Origin: Roseateles_B sp041906185
GTDB lineage: Bacteria > Pseudomonadota > Gammaproteobacteria > Burkholderiales > Burkholderiaceae_C
Assembly: GCA_041906185.1 (NCBI GenBank)
Contig: JAYRJQ010000018.1
Span: 49,818 to 113,817, forward strand
Length of the DNA stretch: 64,000 bases
Direction of reading: 5' to 3'
The number at the start of each line of letters is the position of its first letter. Position 1 is the stretch's first letter. A model generated the notes under the pieces. It was not told the origin of the DNA. It did not search any database and saw only the letters and a program-made list of their open reading frames with translations. A program made the position numbers and the translations under genes. Shown piece after piece: positions 41,926 to 52,247 of the stretch.

Positions 41926-42783
41926 GTGTTGCGATCCGTCCTGACCCGACGCCGGCTCCTGCGTGCAGGGCTCGGCCTCCTGCTGGGCCTGGCCCTGTCT
42001 CAGGCCCAGGCGCAGCCGCTGCGTCTGTGTCAGACGGAATCGCCGCGCTACGACTACCGCCTCGCCCTTACCCGCCTGATCCTGGAGAAGACCGCCCAGG
42101 GCGGCGAGCCGGTCGCGCTGGTCCGCCATGCACCGGGGCCGGACCCCTCCCAGGACCGCTGCCTGGACCTGCTGCGCACGGGCGAGGTGGACCTCGTCTA
42201 CCTGCCGCCGACGCCGGCCCGGATGGCGGAATTCGCCGCCCTGCCCATCGACCTGCACGCCGGCCGCCTGGGCTACCGCCTGCTGGTGATCCGCAAGGAG
42301 GACGCCCCGGCCTTCGCCCGCATCACGACCGTGGCCCAGCTGCGCCGCCTCACCGGCGGCTTCGGGCGCCAGTGGGCGGACATGGCCGTGTTCGAGGCCA
42401 ACCAGCTGCCCGTGATCGCCGGCCCGGGCACGGAGGCCCTGCTCGGCATGCTGCGCGCCCGGCGTTTCGACTACCTGCAGCGCGGCGTGACGGAGGCCTT
42501 CGCCGAGCTGGCGAACTTCGAGGGCCGGGACGATCTGATGGTGGAGCCGCGCCTCGCGCTGCACTACCCGCTGCCGGTGTACTTCATGACACGCCAGGAC
42601 AAGCGCCCCCTGCTGCAGCGTCTGCAGCGCGGGTTGCAGATGGCCCGCCAGGACGGCAGCTTCCGCCGCCTGCTCGACCAGCACCAGGGCCGCGACTGGG
42701 CCCGCGCCACGATCGACCGCCGCCATGTGCTGGAGCTGGTCTCGCCCTGGCCGGAACTCGGCCCGCTGCCCGCCGAGCACTGA
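41926..42783 (+). CDS. Periplasmic substrate-binding-like protein (SBP_bac_3-like)
   Basis: 285 residues from a GTG start (TTG one codon later is an alternative); no strong ribosome-binding site. A signal peptide with twin Arg-like basic N-region (TRRRLLRAGLGLLLGLALSQAQAQ) precedes a two-lobed binding fold: LRLCQTESPRYDYRLALTR, LRTGEVDLVYLPPTPAR, YRLLVIRK, and MLRARRFDYLQRGVTEAF. No ABC permease adjoins it, so it may be an orphan sensor or transport-independent receptor; its place after two MCP genes is suggestive only. Specificity unknown. Confidence 0.65.
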   Translation: MLRSVLTRRRLLRAGLGLLLGLALSQAQAQPLRLCQTESPRYDYRLALTRLILEKTAQGGEPVALVRHAPGPDPSQDRCLDLLRTGEVDLVYLPPTPARMAEFAALPIDLHAGRLGYRLLVIRKEDAPAFARITTVAQLRRLTGGFGRQWADMAVFEANQLPVIAGPGTEALLGMLRARRFDYLQRGVTEAFAELANFEGRDDLMVEPRLALHYPLPVYFMTRQDKRPLLQRLQRGLQMARQDGSFRRLLDQHQGRDWARATIDRRHVLELVSPWPELGPLPAEH

Positions 42784-42856
42784 TCGCCGCAGTGCCGCAG
42801 TGCCGCAAGGAGCCCCGATGCGCCCGGCGCTCAGGCCAGCGGCCGCGGCACAGCGC

Positions 42857-43318
42857 TCATTCCGCCTCGCGGCGCTGCAGCGACTTCAGCTGCCGCCCCT
42901 GACCCGGCAACGCACGCAGGTACTTGAAGGTGGCGGTGGCATGGGCGCAGAGCCGGCCGTCCTCGCCCAGCACGCGGCCCTCGCAGAACGCCATCGTGGC
43001 CGTGTGGTGCAGCAGCTCGCCCACCGCCCGCAGCTCGCCCTCGGCGGGGCGCATGAAGCTGGTCTTCATCTCGATGGTGACGACGCCCGGCCCCATGCCC
43101 TCCTGGTGCAGGTGGATGCTGCGCGCGGCGTGCGCCATGGCGACGTCCAGCAGGCTCATCAGCACGCCGCCGTGGGCCACCTCCCAGGAATTGAGATGGC
43201 TCTCGCGAATGTCCACCCGCAGCTCGGCCCGGCCGTCGCCCAGGCTGTGCAGCTCGAAGCCGAGCTGCTCGACGAAGGGAATGCGGACGGGAAAGGACAG
43301 CGGGGGCGTGCGTTTCAT
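42857..43318 (-). CDS. PaaI-type hotdog thioesterase
   Basis: 153 residues, single hotdog domain. The NSWEVAHGGVLMSLLDVAMAHAA helix carries the family HGG(V/I) motif and the catalytic Asp. Likely hydrolyses acyl-CoA thioesters in the cytoplasm. It is the last gene of the beta-oxidation run, 37 bases after the SDR gene. Confidence 0.82.
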   Translation of the reverse strand: MKRTPPLSFPVRIPFVEQLGFELHSLGDGRAELRVDIRESHLNSWEVAHGGVLMSLLDVAMAHAARSIHLHQEGMGPGVVTIEMKTSFMRPAEGELRAVGELLHHTATMAFCEGRVLGEDGRLCAHATATFKYLRALPGQGRQLKSLQRREAE

Positions 43319-43355
43319 GGCGCGAGTCTAGCGGTGCGAGGGGGCTGCGCGCGGC

Positions 43356-44147
43356 TCAGGCGCCGTGGATGGCCGACACGCCGCCGTCCACCGCCAGCAC
43401 CTGGCCGGTGATGTGCTTGCCGGCCCGCGAGGCGAAGAGCAGGGCCGCGCCCTTGAGGTCCTCGTCGTCGCCCAGGCGGCGCAGCGGGGCGGCCTCGGCG
43501 AGCTTGTCCTCGCCCACGGCGGCCAGCAGGCCCTGCGTCATCTTGCTGGGGAAGAAGCCCGGGGCCAGCGCGTTCACGGTGATGCCGTAGCGGCCCCACT
43601 CGCCCGCCAGCGCCCGCGTGAAGTTCACGGCCGCGCCCTTGCTGGTGTTGTAGGCAATCGTCTTCATCATCGACGGGTTCCCGCCCAGCCCGGCGATGGA
43701 GGCCACGTTGATGATGCGGCCGCTGCGGCGCGGAATCATGCTGGCCTGGGCCACGGCCTGGCTCATGACGAAGAGGCTGCGGATGTTGAGGTCCATCACC
43801 TTGTCCCAGGCTTCCAGCGGATGCTCCTCGGCCGGCGCGCCCCACGTGGCGCCGGCGTTGTTCACGAGGATGTCGATCTGGCCCAGGCGCTCCATCGTCT
43901 GCTCGACGATGCCGCGGGCCTGGGTCGCGTCGGCGGCGTCCGCGGCGATCCAGCGGGCGTCGATCCCGCGGGCCTGCAGGTGAGCGACGGCCTCCTCCAG
44001 GTCCTTGGCCTTGCGCGAGCTGAGCATGATCTTCGCGCCGGCCTCACCCAGGCTTTCGGCGATCTGCAGCCCGAGGCCGCGCGATCCGCCGGTGACGAGG
44101 GCCACCTGGCCGCTGAGGTCGAACAGGTCCTGCACCTTGGTGCTCAT
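43356..44147 (-). CDS. Short-chain dehydrogenase/reductase of the beta-oxidation cluster
   Basis: 263 residues. TGGSRGLG (about 19-26) cofactor loop, NNAG (about 98), Ser in INVASIAG and YNTSK active site, PGFFPSKMT and the C-terminal ITGQVLAVDGG typical of FabG-like and 3-hydroxyacyl-CoA dehydrogenases. AAGGAG is nine bases before the ATG. Gene position between an acyl-CoA dehydrogenase and a thioesterase suggests action on acyl or 3-oxoacyl intermediates. Confidence 0.86.
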   Translation of the reverse strand: MSTKVQDLFDLSGQVALVTGGSRGLGLQIAESLGEAGAKIMLSSRKAKDLEEAVAHLQARGIDARWIAADAADATQARGIVEQTMERLGQIDILVNNAGATWGAPAEEHPLEAWDKVMDLNIRSLFVMSQAVAQASMIPRRSGRIINVASIAGLGGNPSMMKTIAYNTSKGAAVNFTRALAGEWGRYGITVNALAPGFFPSKMTQGLLAAVGEDKLAEAAPLRRLGDDEDLKGAALLFASRAGKHITGQVLAVDGGVSAIHGA

Positions 44148-44176
44148 GGCGTGTCTCCTTGGAATGTCGAATGGGA

Positions 44177-45997
44177 TCAGAACCAGGCGTCCTGCATCTC
44201 GCGGCACAGCGGCTCGCGGCGCTGGACCACGGCCAGCCATGCGCTGATGCGGGGCAGCTCGTAGGCGAAGAAGTAGCGCTGCGCCGCGCGCTTGCCCTGC
44301 GCGAAGTCGCTGCGCTCGTCGGCGCCGAGCGCCAGCACCACGTCCAGCCAGATCCAGGCCAGCACGGTGTGGCCGAAGGCCTGCAGATAGGGCGTGGCGT
44401 TGGCCAGTGCGGCCTCGGGCTCGCCGGTGGCCCAGGCGGACTTGGTGGCGGCGCCGACCTGCGCCAGCGCCTGCGCGAGCTGGTTCGCCGCCTCGGCAAG
44501 ACCTGGCACCTGGCCGGCGGCCGTGATCGTCTCGTTGATGCGCTGCGCCAGCGCCATCAGCGCCGCGCCGCCTTCCATCACCACCTTGCGGCCCAGCAGG
44601 TCCAGCGCCTGGATGCCGTGCGTGCCCTCGTGGATCATGTTCAGGCGGTTGTCGCGCCAGTACTGCTCGACGGGGAAGTCGCGCGTGTAGCCATAGCCGC
44701 CCAGCACCTGGATCGCCAGCGAGTTGGCCTCCAGGCACCACTCGCTCGGCCAGCTCTTGGCGATGGGGATGAGCACCTCCAGCAGCAGCCGGGCCCGCGC
44801 GGCGGCCTCGGCATCGGCGGTGTGCTGCTCGTCGACGAGGCGGGCGCAGAACAGCTCCAGCGCCAGCGCGCCTTCCACATAGCTCTTCTGCGCGAGCAGC
44901 ATGCGCTTGACGTCGGCGTGCTCGATGATGGGCCGCTGCGGCGCGGCGGCATCCTTGCCCGCCGCCGTCAGGGGCCGGCCCTGCGGCCGCTGCCGCGCGT
45001 AGGCCAGGCTCGCCTCGTAGCCCGCATAGCCGAGCATGGTGGCGCCCAGGCCCACGCCGATGCGGGCCTCGTTCATCATGTGGAACATGGCCTTCAGCCC
45101 TTCGCCCGGCGCACCGACGCGATAGCCTACTGCCCCGCCCTGCCCCAGCGGCCGGTGCCGGCCCTCGCCGAAGTTCAGCAGGCAGTTGGTGGTGCCGCGG
45201 TAGCCCAGCTTGTGGTTGAGCCCGGCCAGCACGACGTCGTTGCGCTCGCCCGTGAGCTGCCCGTCCGCGCCGACCATCCACTTGGGCACGATGAACAGCG
45301 AGATGCCGCGCACGCCCGGCGGCAGCTTGCCGTCCGGCCCGGGGATCTTGGCCAGCACGAGATGGATGATGTTCTCGCGCAGCTCGTGCTCGCCGCCGGA
45401 GATCCACATCTTGTGGCCGCGCAGGCGGTAGCGCGGGCCGAGCGCATCGGCCTCGAAGTCCGCGCCATCGGGCTCGGCGCGCGTCGCCACGTCGGACAGC
45501 GAGGACCCCGCCTGCGGCTCCGACAGGCACATCGTGCCGAACCAGCGCCCGGCGAACTCGTTCGCCGCGAAGACCTCGCGCTGGCGTGCGGTGCCGTGCG
45601 CCATCAGCAGATTGGCGTTGCCGTTGGTGAGCATGGCGTAGCCGCCCAGCGCAATGCAGGCCTTGCTGAAGAAGGCATTCGCGGCCATCTCCACCGTGCA
45701 GGGCAGCTGCATGCCGCCGTGCTCTGCATCCTGTGCGGCGCTGAGCATGCCGGAGTCGACGTAGGCGTCGAGCGCCTCCCGCGTGGCCTCAGGCAGGTGC
45801 ACGCGCTCGCCGTCGAAGTGCGGCTCCTGGGTGTCCAGCAGGCGATTGACCGGCGCGAACTTCTCGCGGGCGATGCGCTCGCAGGTGTCCAGCACGGCGT
45901 CGAAGGTCTCGCGGCTGTGCTCGGAGAAACGCTCGCGCTGGCTCAGCGTCTCGGTCTTGAGCCAGTCGTAGAGCAGGAAGTCCAGGGTGTCGCGCAT
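44177..45997 (-). CDS. Acyl-CoA dehydrogenase, large DmdC/AcdA-like type
   Basis: 606 residues, longer than the classic ~380-residue enzymes because of an extra N-terminal helix domain and a C-terminal AcylCoA_DH_C-like domain. MCLSEPQAGSSLSDV and MWISGGEHEL are FAD/substrate motifs, GYTRDFPVEQYWRD is near the C-terminal core, and EGTHGIQALDLLGRKV follows. Resembles the 3-methylmercaptopropionyl-CoA dehydrogenase (DmdC) branch, but that family also oxidises ordinary acyl-CoAs. ATG 45997 has GGAG seven bases upstream; the upstream TTG was rejected. Confidence 0.9.
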   Translation of the reverse strand: MRDTLDFLLYDWLKTETLSQRERFSEHSRETFDAVLDTCERIAREKFAPVNRLLDTQEPHFDGERVHLPEATREALDAYVDSGMLSAAQDAEHGGMQLPCTVEMAANAFFSKACIALGGYAMLTNGNANLLMAHGTARQREVFAANEFAGRWFGTMCLSEPQAGSSLSDVATRAEPDGADFEADALGPRYRLRGHKMWISGGEHELRENIIHLVLAKIPGPDGKLPPGVRGISLFIVPKWMVGADGQLTGERNDVVLAGLNHKLGYRGTTNCLLNFGEGRHRPLGQGGAVGYRVGAPGEGLKAMFHMMNEARIGVGLGATMLGYAGYEASLAYARQRPQGRPLTAAGKDAAAPQRPIIEHADVKRMLLAQKSYVEGALALELFCARLVDEQHTADAEAAARARLLLEVLIPIAKSWPSEWCLEANSLAIQVLGGYGYTRDFPVEQYWRDNRLNMIHEGTHGIQALDLLGRKVVMEGGAALMALAQRINETITAAGQVPGLAEAANQLAQALAQVGAATKSAWATGEPEAALANATPYLQAFGHTVLAWIWLDVVLALGADERSDFAQGKRAAQRYFFAYELPRISAWLAVVQRREPLCREMQDAWF

Positions 45998-46028
45998 GGC
46001 GATCTCCAGCAAACGTTGGGGCGCTGGC

Positions 46029-46445
46029 TCAGGCGGCCGTGAGCGCCATGGTGGCCGAGGCCTTCATCACGAGGGTGCGCGTGTCGCCATCGACCGCGTG
46101 GACCTCGGCCTCGGTAAAGCTCAGCAGGCGCCCTGCCTTGAGCACCCAGGCCTCGCACTCCAGCCACTGGCCGCGCGCACCGCGCAGCAGGCTGGTCTTG
46201 AGCTCGGCCGTCAACACCCACTGGCCCGCGGGCGCGAGGGTCTGGGCGGCGGAGCCCATGCTGTGGTCGGCCAGCGAGGCCAGCACGCCGGCATGCACGA
46301 GGCCGGTGTGCTGGCGCAGGCCTTCGCGGAGGGCCAGACGCGTGCGCACGCGGCCGGCTTCCACCGCCACGGCCTGCACGCCGAGCTCGACCATGAAGGG
46401 GGAACGGGCGATGAAGCCCTGCAGCGTGGCGAGGTCCAGTTCCAT
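46029..46445 (-). CDS. PaaI-type hotdog thioesterase (second copy)
   Basis: 138 residues, hotdog fold with TGLVHAGVLASLADHSMGSAA helix containing HAG and the catalytic Asp. Only distant from the 42857 paralog. GGAG seven bases before the ATG. It sits between the thiolase and the acyl-CoA dehydrogenase (31 bases) in one run, so it probably serves the same pathway, for example by releasing stalled acyl-CoAs. Confidence 0.82.
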   Translation of the reverse strand: MELDLATLQGFIARSPFMVELGVQAVAVEAGRVRTRLALREGLRQHTGLVHAGVLASLADHSMGSAAQTLAPAGQWVLTAELKTSLLRGARGQWLECEAWVLKAGRLLSFTEAEVHAVDGDTRTLVMKASATMALTAA

Positions 46446-46510
46446 GGCAGCTCCGGGGCCGGTGGCAACAGGAAAGGGGCGGCGCCCGCGTGGCACCGCC
46501 CGCGGGGGCG

Positions 46511-47686
<1,176 letters not shown>

Positions 47687-47702
47687 GTCTAGACTCCCTC
47701 GC

Positions 47703-49811
47703 TCATTCAGTGAAGCTCTTGCCTTCGGCGACCAGGCGCTGGATCAGCGGCGCGGGCTGCCAGAAGCTGGCGTCGTCGAGCGGGTTGCGGGCGAAGCGCT
47801 TCATGGCCTCGACCACGTTGTACAGGCCGACGGTGTCGGCATAGCACATGGGGCCGCCGCGCCACAGCGGGAAGCCGTAGCCGGTGAGGTAGACCATGTC
47901 GATGTCGGAGGCGCGCAGGGCGATGCCCTCCTCCAGGATGTGCGCGGCCTCGTTGACCAGCGAGAACACGAGGCGGTGGACGATCTCCTCGTCGCTGATC
48001 TTGCGCGGCGTGATGCCCTGTGCAGCGCGGTACTGCTCGATCATCTCGACCACGACCGGCGAGGGAATCGCGTCGCGCTTGCCCGCGGCGTAGTCGTACC
48101 AGCCGGCGCCCGTCTTCTGGCCGAAGCGGCCCATCTCGCACAGCAGGTCGGCCGTCTTCGAGTAGCGCAGATGCGGCTTCTCCTGGTAGCGGCGCTTGCG
48201 GATGTACCAGCCCACGTCGTTGCCAGCGAGGTCGCCCATGCGGAAGGGGCCCATGGCGAAGCCGAACTTCTCGACCGCCTTGTCCACCTGCTGCGGCGTG
48301 CAGCCCTCCTCCAGCAGGAAGCCGGCCTGGCGGCTGTACTGCTCGATCATGCGGTTGCCGATGAAGCCGTCGCACACCCCCGAGACCACGCAGGTCTTGC
48401 GGATGGTCTTGCCCAGGGCCATCACGGTGGCGAGCACGTCCTTGGCCGTCTTCGCGCCGCGCACGACCTCCAGCAGCTTCATCACATTGGCCGGGCTGAA
48501 GAAGTGCATGCCGATGACGTCCTCGGGGCGCTTCGTGAAGGCGGCGATGCGGTTGACGTCCAGCGTCGAGGTGTTGGACGCCAGGATGGCACCGGGCTTC
48601 ATCACGGCGTCGAGCTGCTCGAAGACCTGCTGCTTGACGCCGATGTCCTCGAACACGGCCTCGATCACGAGGTCGGCATCCCCGATCTCGGCATAGCTCA
48701 GCGTGGTGCTCAGCAGGGCCATGCGCTGCTGGTACTTGTCTTCCTTGAGCTTGCCCTTCTTGACCTGGGCCTCGTAGTTCTTGCGGATCGTGGCGAGGCC
48801 GCGGTCCAGCGCATCCTGCTTCATCTCGAGGATGACCACCGGGATGCCGGCATTCAGGAAGTTCATGCTGATGCCGCCGCCCATGGTGCCGGCGCCGATC
48901 ACCGCGACCTTGCGGATCTCGCGCTTGGGCGTGTCCTCGGGCACGTCGGGGATCTTGCTGGTGGCGCGCTCGGCGAAGAAGGCGTGGCGCAGGGCCTTGG
49001 ACTCCGGCGTCATCATGAGCGCGAGGAAGCCCTCGCGCTCGGCCTTGATGCCTTCGTCGAAAGGCTTGTAGACCGAGGCCGCCACGGCTTCCAGGCAGCG
49101 CAGCGGCGCGGGGAAGTGCTTGGCCTGCGCCGCGACCATGTTGCGGGCGAACTGGAAGTAGGCGTCCGGCTCGGCATGGCGGGCCTTCAGGTCGCGCACG
49201 CGGGGCAGCGGGCTGCCGTCGGCGTGCTTCGCGATGACGGTCTCGGCAAAGTCGAGGGCATCGCCCAGCACGTCGCTGCCGGTGATCTTGTCGAAGAGCT
49301 TCTGGCCCGGGACCATCGCCAGCAGCTGGCTCTCGACGGCCTCGCCGCTGACGATCATGTTCAGCGCAGGCTCGACGCCCAGCGCGCGGGGCAGGCGCTG
49401 CGTGCCGCCGGCGCCGGGCAGCAGGCCGATCTTGACCTCGGGCAGCGCAATCTTGGCGCCCGGTGCCGCGACGCGGTAGTGGCAGCCCAGCGAGAGCTCC
49501 AGCCCGCCGCCCATGCAGACGGTGTGGATGGCCGCGATCACCGGCTTGCTGCAGGCCTCGACCTTGGCGATCAGCGAGTGCAGATTGGGCTCGGCCAGCG
49601 CCTTGGGGCTGCCGAACTCACGGATGTCCGCGCCGCCCGAGAAGGCCTTGCCGGCGCCGGTGATGACCACGGCCTTGATGGCGGCGTCCGCCTCCGCCTG
49701 GTCGATGCCTTCGGCCACGGCCTTGCGCGTGGCGTAGCCGAGGCCGTTGACCGGCGGGTTGTTCAGGGTGATCACGGCAACGGCGCCGTGGACCTCGTAG
49801 CTGGCACTCAT
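47703..49811 (-). CDS. Bifunctional enoyl-CoA hydratase/3-hydroxyacyl-CoA dehydrogenase
   Basis: 702 residues, FadB/FadJ-like. The crotonase domain (about 1-190) has AFSGGADIREF and the second Glu region GLLPGAGGTQRLPRALG. A linker precedes the NAD domain with GAGTMGGGISMNFLNAG (about residue 305) and the catalytic His in IGMHFFSPANVMKLLEVV. The C-terminal 3HCDH domain repeats follow. Catalyses the two middle steps of fatty-acid beta-oxidation. First gene of the operon, preceded by a GAACG-N2-CGTTC operator. Confidence 0.95.
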   Translation of the reverse strand: MSASYEVHGAVAVITLNNPPVNGLGYATRKAVAEGIDQAEADAAIKAVVITGAGKAFSGGADIREFGSPKALAEPNLHSLIAKVEACSKPVIAAIHTVCMGGGLELSLGCHYRVAAPGAKIALPEVKIGLLPGAGGTQRLPRALGVEPALNMIVSGEAVESQLLAMVPGQKLFDKITGSDVLGDALDFAETVIAKHADGSPLPRVRDLKARHAEPDAYFQFARNMVAAQAKHFPAPLRCLEAVAASVYKPFDEGIKAEREGFLALMMTPESKALRHAFFAERATSKIPDVPEDTPKREIRKVAVIGAGTMGGGISMNFLNAGIPVVILEMKQDALDRGLATIRKNYEAQVKKGKLKEDKYQQRMALLSTTLSYAEIGDADLVIEAVFEDIGVKQQVFEQLDAVMKPGAILASNTSTLDVNRIAAFTKRPEDVIGMHFFSPANVMKLLEVVRGAKTAKDVLATVMALGKTIRKTCVVSGVCDGFIGNRMIEQYSRQAGFLLEEGCTPQQVDKAVEKFGFAMGPFRMGDLAGNDVGWYIRKRRYQEKPHLRYSKTADLLCEMGRFGQKTGAGWYDYAAGKRDAIPSPVVVEMIEQYRAAQGITPRKISDEEIVHRLVFSLVNEAAHILEEGIALRASDIDMVYLTGYGFPLWRGGPMCYADTVGLYNVVEAMKRFARNPLDDASFWQPAPLIQRLVAEGKSFTE

Positions 49812-49883
49812 GGGCGGGCTTCCTTCCTTGTGCAGTGGAGGGCTGCGGCGACCGTCATGCGAGTCATGCGCGCCGCAGAAATA

Positions 49884-49895
49884 GAACGATCGTTC
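49884..49895. promoter_or_regulatory. TetR-type operator candidate upstream of the beta-oxidation operon
   Basis: GAACG-AT-CGTTC, a perfect palindrome 78 bases before the FadB-like ATG and matching the site at 38035-38048. TetR-family fatty-acid repressors use comparable operators; no such regulator is encoded in the window. Confidence 0.6.
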
Positions 49896-50151
49896 GATTC
49901 TAGGCAGGCCCCGTGCGCCGATCCTGTCCCAGCGGCGACAGACCGGGGAGAACCCTGAGCGCGGCGCGCACAGGAGCCACCCGGCAGTCCTCGTCAGGAC
50001 CCGACACGTTCAGGCCTTGGGGCGGCTCGATGGTACGGCGAGTGGCGCCGTGCGGGTGTGACGACGCGGGGCGGATCCGCTGAATGAAACCGGCGTGCAG
50101 CGCCGCATGCACGGCGGCACGGCGGCACGGGCCTCCCGGCCCGGCAGGGGG
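49896..50151. other. Non-coding stretch upstream of the beta-oxidation operon
   Basis: Together with 49812-49883 it forms a 340-base gap. Apart from the operator, no promoter hexamers, hairpin terminator or recognisable small gene could be supported; GC-rich tandem GGCGGCAC runs occur near 50110-50125. Confidence 0.35.
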
Positions 50152-50514
50152 TCAGCCGCGGTTGAGCAGCTGGGTGGGCGCGAAGCCGTCGTTGGGGCGC
50201 TCGGGCTCGTCCTCGGGCAGCAGCTCGGGCGTGACGCTGTCCCCGGTGTCGGGCAGCGGTTCGTGGTGCACGACGCGGTGGTGGGCGCGCTCGTCGGCCA
50301 GGCGCATGCCGGATAGCTCCTTCTGCAGCTGCTCGATCTGGCGGCGGGCCGCGGTGTTCTGCTGGGAGAGCTGCTGGCGGGCGGCGTCCATCTGGGCCAG
50401 GCGCTGCTTCAGCGCCTTCTGGCCCTGCCAGGCCCACAGCCCGGCCCCCACGAGCCCCAGCAGCAGACCGCCCAGGGCACCCATCAGCATCGACATCGTT
50501 GCGTTCTCCATCAT
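50152..50514 (-). CDS. Small membrane-anchored coiled-coil protein, unknown function
   Basis: 120 residues. One N-terminal membrane helix (about 8-30, MLMGALGGLLLGLVGAGLWA) is followed by a Gln/Ala-rich coiled coil (about 32-66: KALKQRLAQMDAARQQLSQQ...) and an acidic, Pro-rich disordered tail. The layout resembles small envelope-anchored proteins such as DUF1043/YhcB, but the match is not convincing. It stands alone, about 200 bases upstream of nothing recognisable. Confidence 0.55.
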   Translation of the reverse strand: MMENATMSMLMGALGGLLLGLVGAGLWAWQGQKALKQRLAQMDAARQQLSQQNTAARRQIEQLQKELSGMRLADERAHHRVVHHEPLPDTGDSVTPELLPEDEPERPNDGFAPTQLLNRG

Positions 50515-50718
50515 TCCCCCTGCGCCGGTGGTGAACGGAGGCCCCGGCGAGGGGCTGCCTCACCGGGCTGGAAACAATGTAACGCCGGGCGCATGGCGAG
50601 ACCATCCTCAAGGTAGGGGCAAGCAAGACCTGGCCCCTCCAGGCAGGGGATGGCGCCGATTCCTCACGGCCCGGCTGTGGTGGGAAAGCCGCAGTCGTGA
50701 AGCGGTCCGGGGCGGGCC

Positions 50719-51447
50719 CTAGACCTCCAGCCACTCCTTGCGGATGTAGGCATTGGAGCGCAGATCCGCGGGCGTGCCCTCGAAGACCATGCGCCCGTGT
50801 CCCATGACGTAGCAGCGCTCGGCGATGTCCAGCGCGATGGCCAGCTTCTGCTCGATGAGCAGCACGGCGATGCCGCGGCGCTTGAGCTCCTGCAGGTACT
50901 GCGCCACCAGCTCGACGATCATCGGCGCCAGGCCCTCGGTCGGCTCGTCGATGAGGATCAGGTCCGGGTCGCCCATGAGCGTGCGGCACAGCGTCAGCAT
51001 CTGCTGCTCACCGCCCGAGAGCACGCCGGCCTCGGTGTGCTGGCGCTCCAGCAGGCGGGGGAACATGCGGTACATGTCCTCGAAGCTCCAGCGGGGGTTC
51101 CGGGCGCCCCGCTTCTGGCCGAGCAGCAGGTTCTGGTGCACCGTCAGCTTCGGGAAGATGTCCCGGTTCTCCGGCACATAGCCGATGCCGGCCTGCGCGA
51201 CCTCGAAGGCCTTGCGCCCCAGCAGCTCCTGATCGCCGAAGCGGATCGAGCCCGTGCCGTCCACGAGGCCCATGATGGCCTTGGCCGTGGTCGAGCGCCC
51301 CGAGCCGTTGCGGCCCAGCAGCGCGACGATCTCGCCGGGCTGCACGCGCAGGTCCACGCCATGCAGCACGTGGCTCTTGCCATAGAAGGCATGGACCTTG
51401 TCGAGCACCAGCGGGCGGCCGGCGCGGGTCGTGTCGGAGGCGCTCAT
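50719..51447 (-). CDS. livF: Branched-chain-type ABC transporter ATP-binding protein LivF
   Basis: 242 residues. The Walker A reads GRNGSGRST: Arg (CGC codon) replaces the usual Lys. The signature LSGGEQQML, Walker B LILIDEPTEG and H-loop region are normal. LivF-type ATPases drive hydrophobic amino acid or organic-acid uptake. The ATG overlaps the livG stop (ATGA). Because the signature and Walker B are intact and LivG has a normal Walker A, the transporter may still work with one altered site. Confidence 0.9.
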   Translation of the reverse strand: MSASDTTRAGRPLVLDKVHAFYGKSHVLHGVDLRVQPGEIVALLGRNGSGRSTTAKAIMGLVDGTGSIRFGDQELLGRKAFEVAQAGIGYVPENRDIFPKLTVHQNLLLGQKRGARNPRWSFEDMYRMFPRLLERQHTEAGVLSGGEQQMLTLCRTLMGDPDLILIDEPTEGLAPMIVELVAQYLQELKRRGIAVLLIEQKLAIALDIAERCYVMGHGRMVFEGTPADLRSNAYIRKEWLEV

Positions 51448-52247
51448 GCCGGGGCTCCCGCTGCGGCCTGCTCGGCCAGGACCGATCCGAGGTAGGCCTG
51501 CTGCACGCGGGCGTCCGCGCGCACGGCCTCGGGCGTGTCGAAGGCGATGACCTCGCCGTAGACCAGCACCGCAATGCGGTCGGCCAGCCCGAAGACCACA
51601 CCCATGTCGTGCTCCACCGTCAGCAGCGTGCGCCCTTCGGTGACCTGGCGGATGAGCTGGATGAAGCGCTGCGTCTCGCTCTTGCTCATGCCCGCGGTGG
51701 GCTCGTCCAGCAGGATCACCGAGGCGCCGCTGGCGATGGTCATGCCGATCTCCAGCGCCCGCGCCTCGGCGTAGGTGAGGTTCATGGCCAGCACGTCGCG
51801 CCGCTTGTCGAGCTGGATCTGCTCCAGCAACTCCTCCACGCGGTCATTGAGCCCGTCCAGCCCGGCCAGGAAGTGCCAGAAGCTGTAGCGGTAGCCCATC
51901 GACCACAGCAGCGCGCAGCGGATGTTCTCGAACACCGAGAGGCGCGAGAACAGGTTGGACACCTGGAAGCTGCGCGCCAGCCCGAGCCGGTTGATCTGGT
52001 AGGGCGGCAGGCCGTCGATGCGCCGGCCGTGCAGGCGGACCTCGCCGCTCGTGGGGGCGAAGCGGCCGCTGATCAGGTTGAACAGCGTGGACTTCCCCGC
52101 GCCATTGGGGCCGATCAGCGCGACGCGCTCCCCCGCGCGCACCTGCAGCTGCGCCCCGCGGATGATCTCGCTGCGGCCGAAGCGCTTGCGCAGGTCCAGC
52201 AGCTCGAGGGCATAGGCGCCGTCCGGCGTGTTGAGGTGCTCGCTCAC
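51444..52247 (-). CDS. livG: Branched-chain-type ABC transporter ATP-binding protein LivG
   Basis: 267 residues from a GTG that overlaps the livM stop (GTGA). Walker A GPNGAGKST (about 43-51), Q-loop, a signature-region variant NLTYAEARALEIG instead of LSGGQ as usual for this LivG group, Walker B VILLDEPTAGM and H-loop VEHDMGVV. Partner of LivF in a heterodimeric ATPase on the cytoplasmic face. Confidence 0.93.
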   Translation of the reverse strand: MSEHLNTPDGAYALELLDLRKRFGRSEIIRGAQLQVRAGERVALIGPNGAGKSTLFNLISGRFAPTSGEVRLHGRRIDGLPPYQINRLGLARSFQVSNLFSRLSVFENIRCALLWSMGYRYSFWHFLAGLDGLNDRVEELLEQIQLDKRRDVLAMNLTYAEARALEIGMTIASGASVILLDEPTAGMSKSETQRFIQLIRQVTEGRTLLTVEHDMGVVFGLADRIAVLVYGEVIAFDTPEAVRADARVQQAYLGSVLAEQAAAGAPA

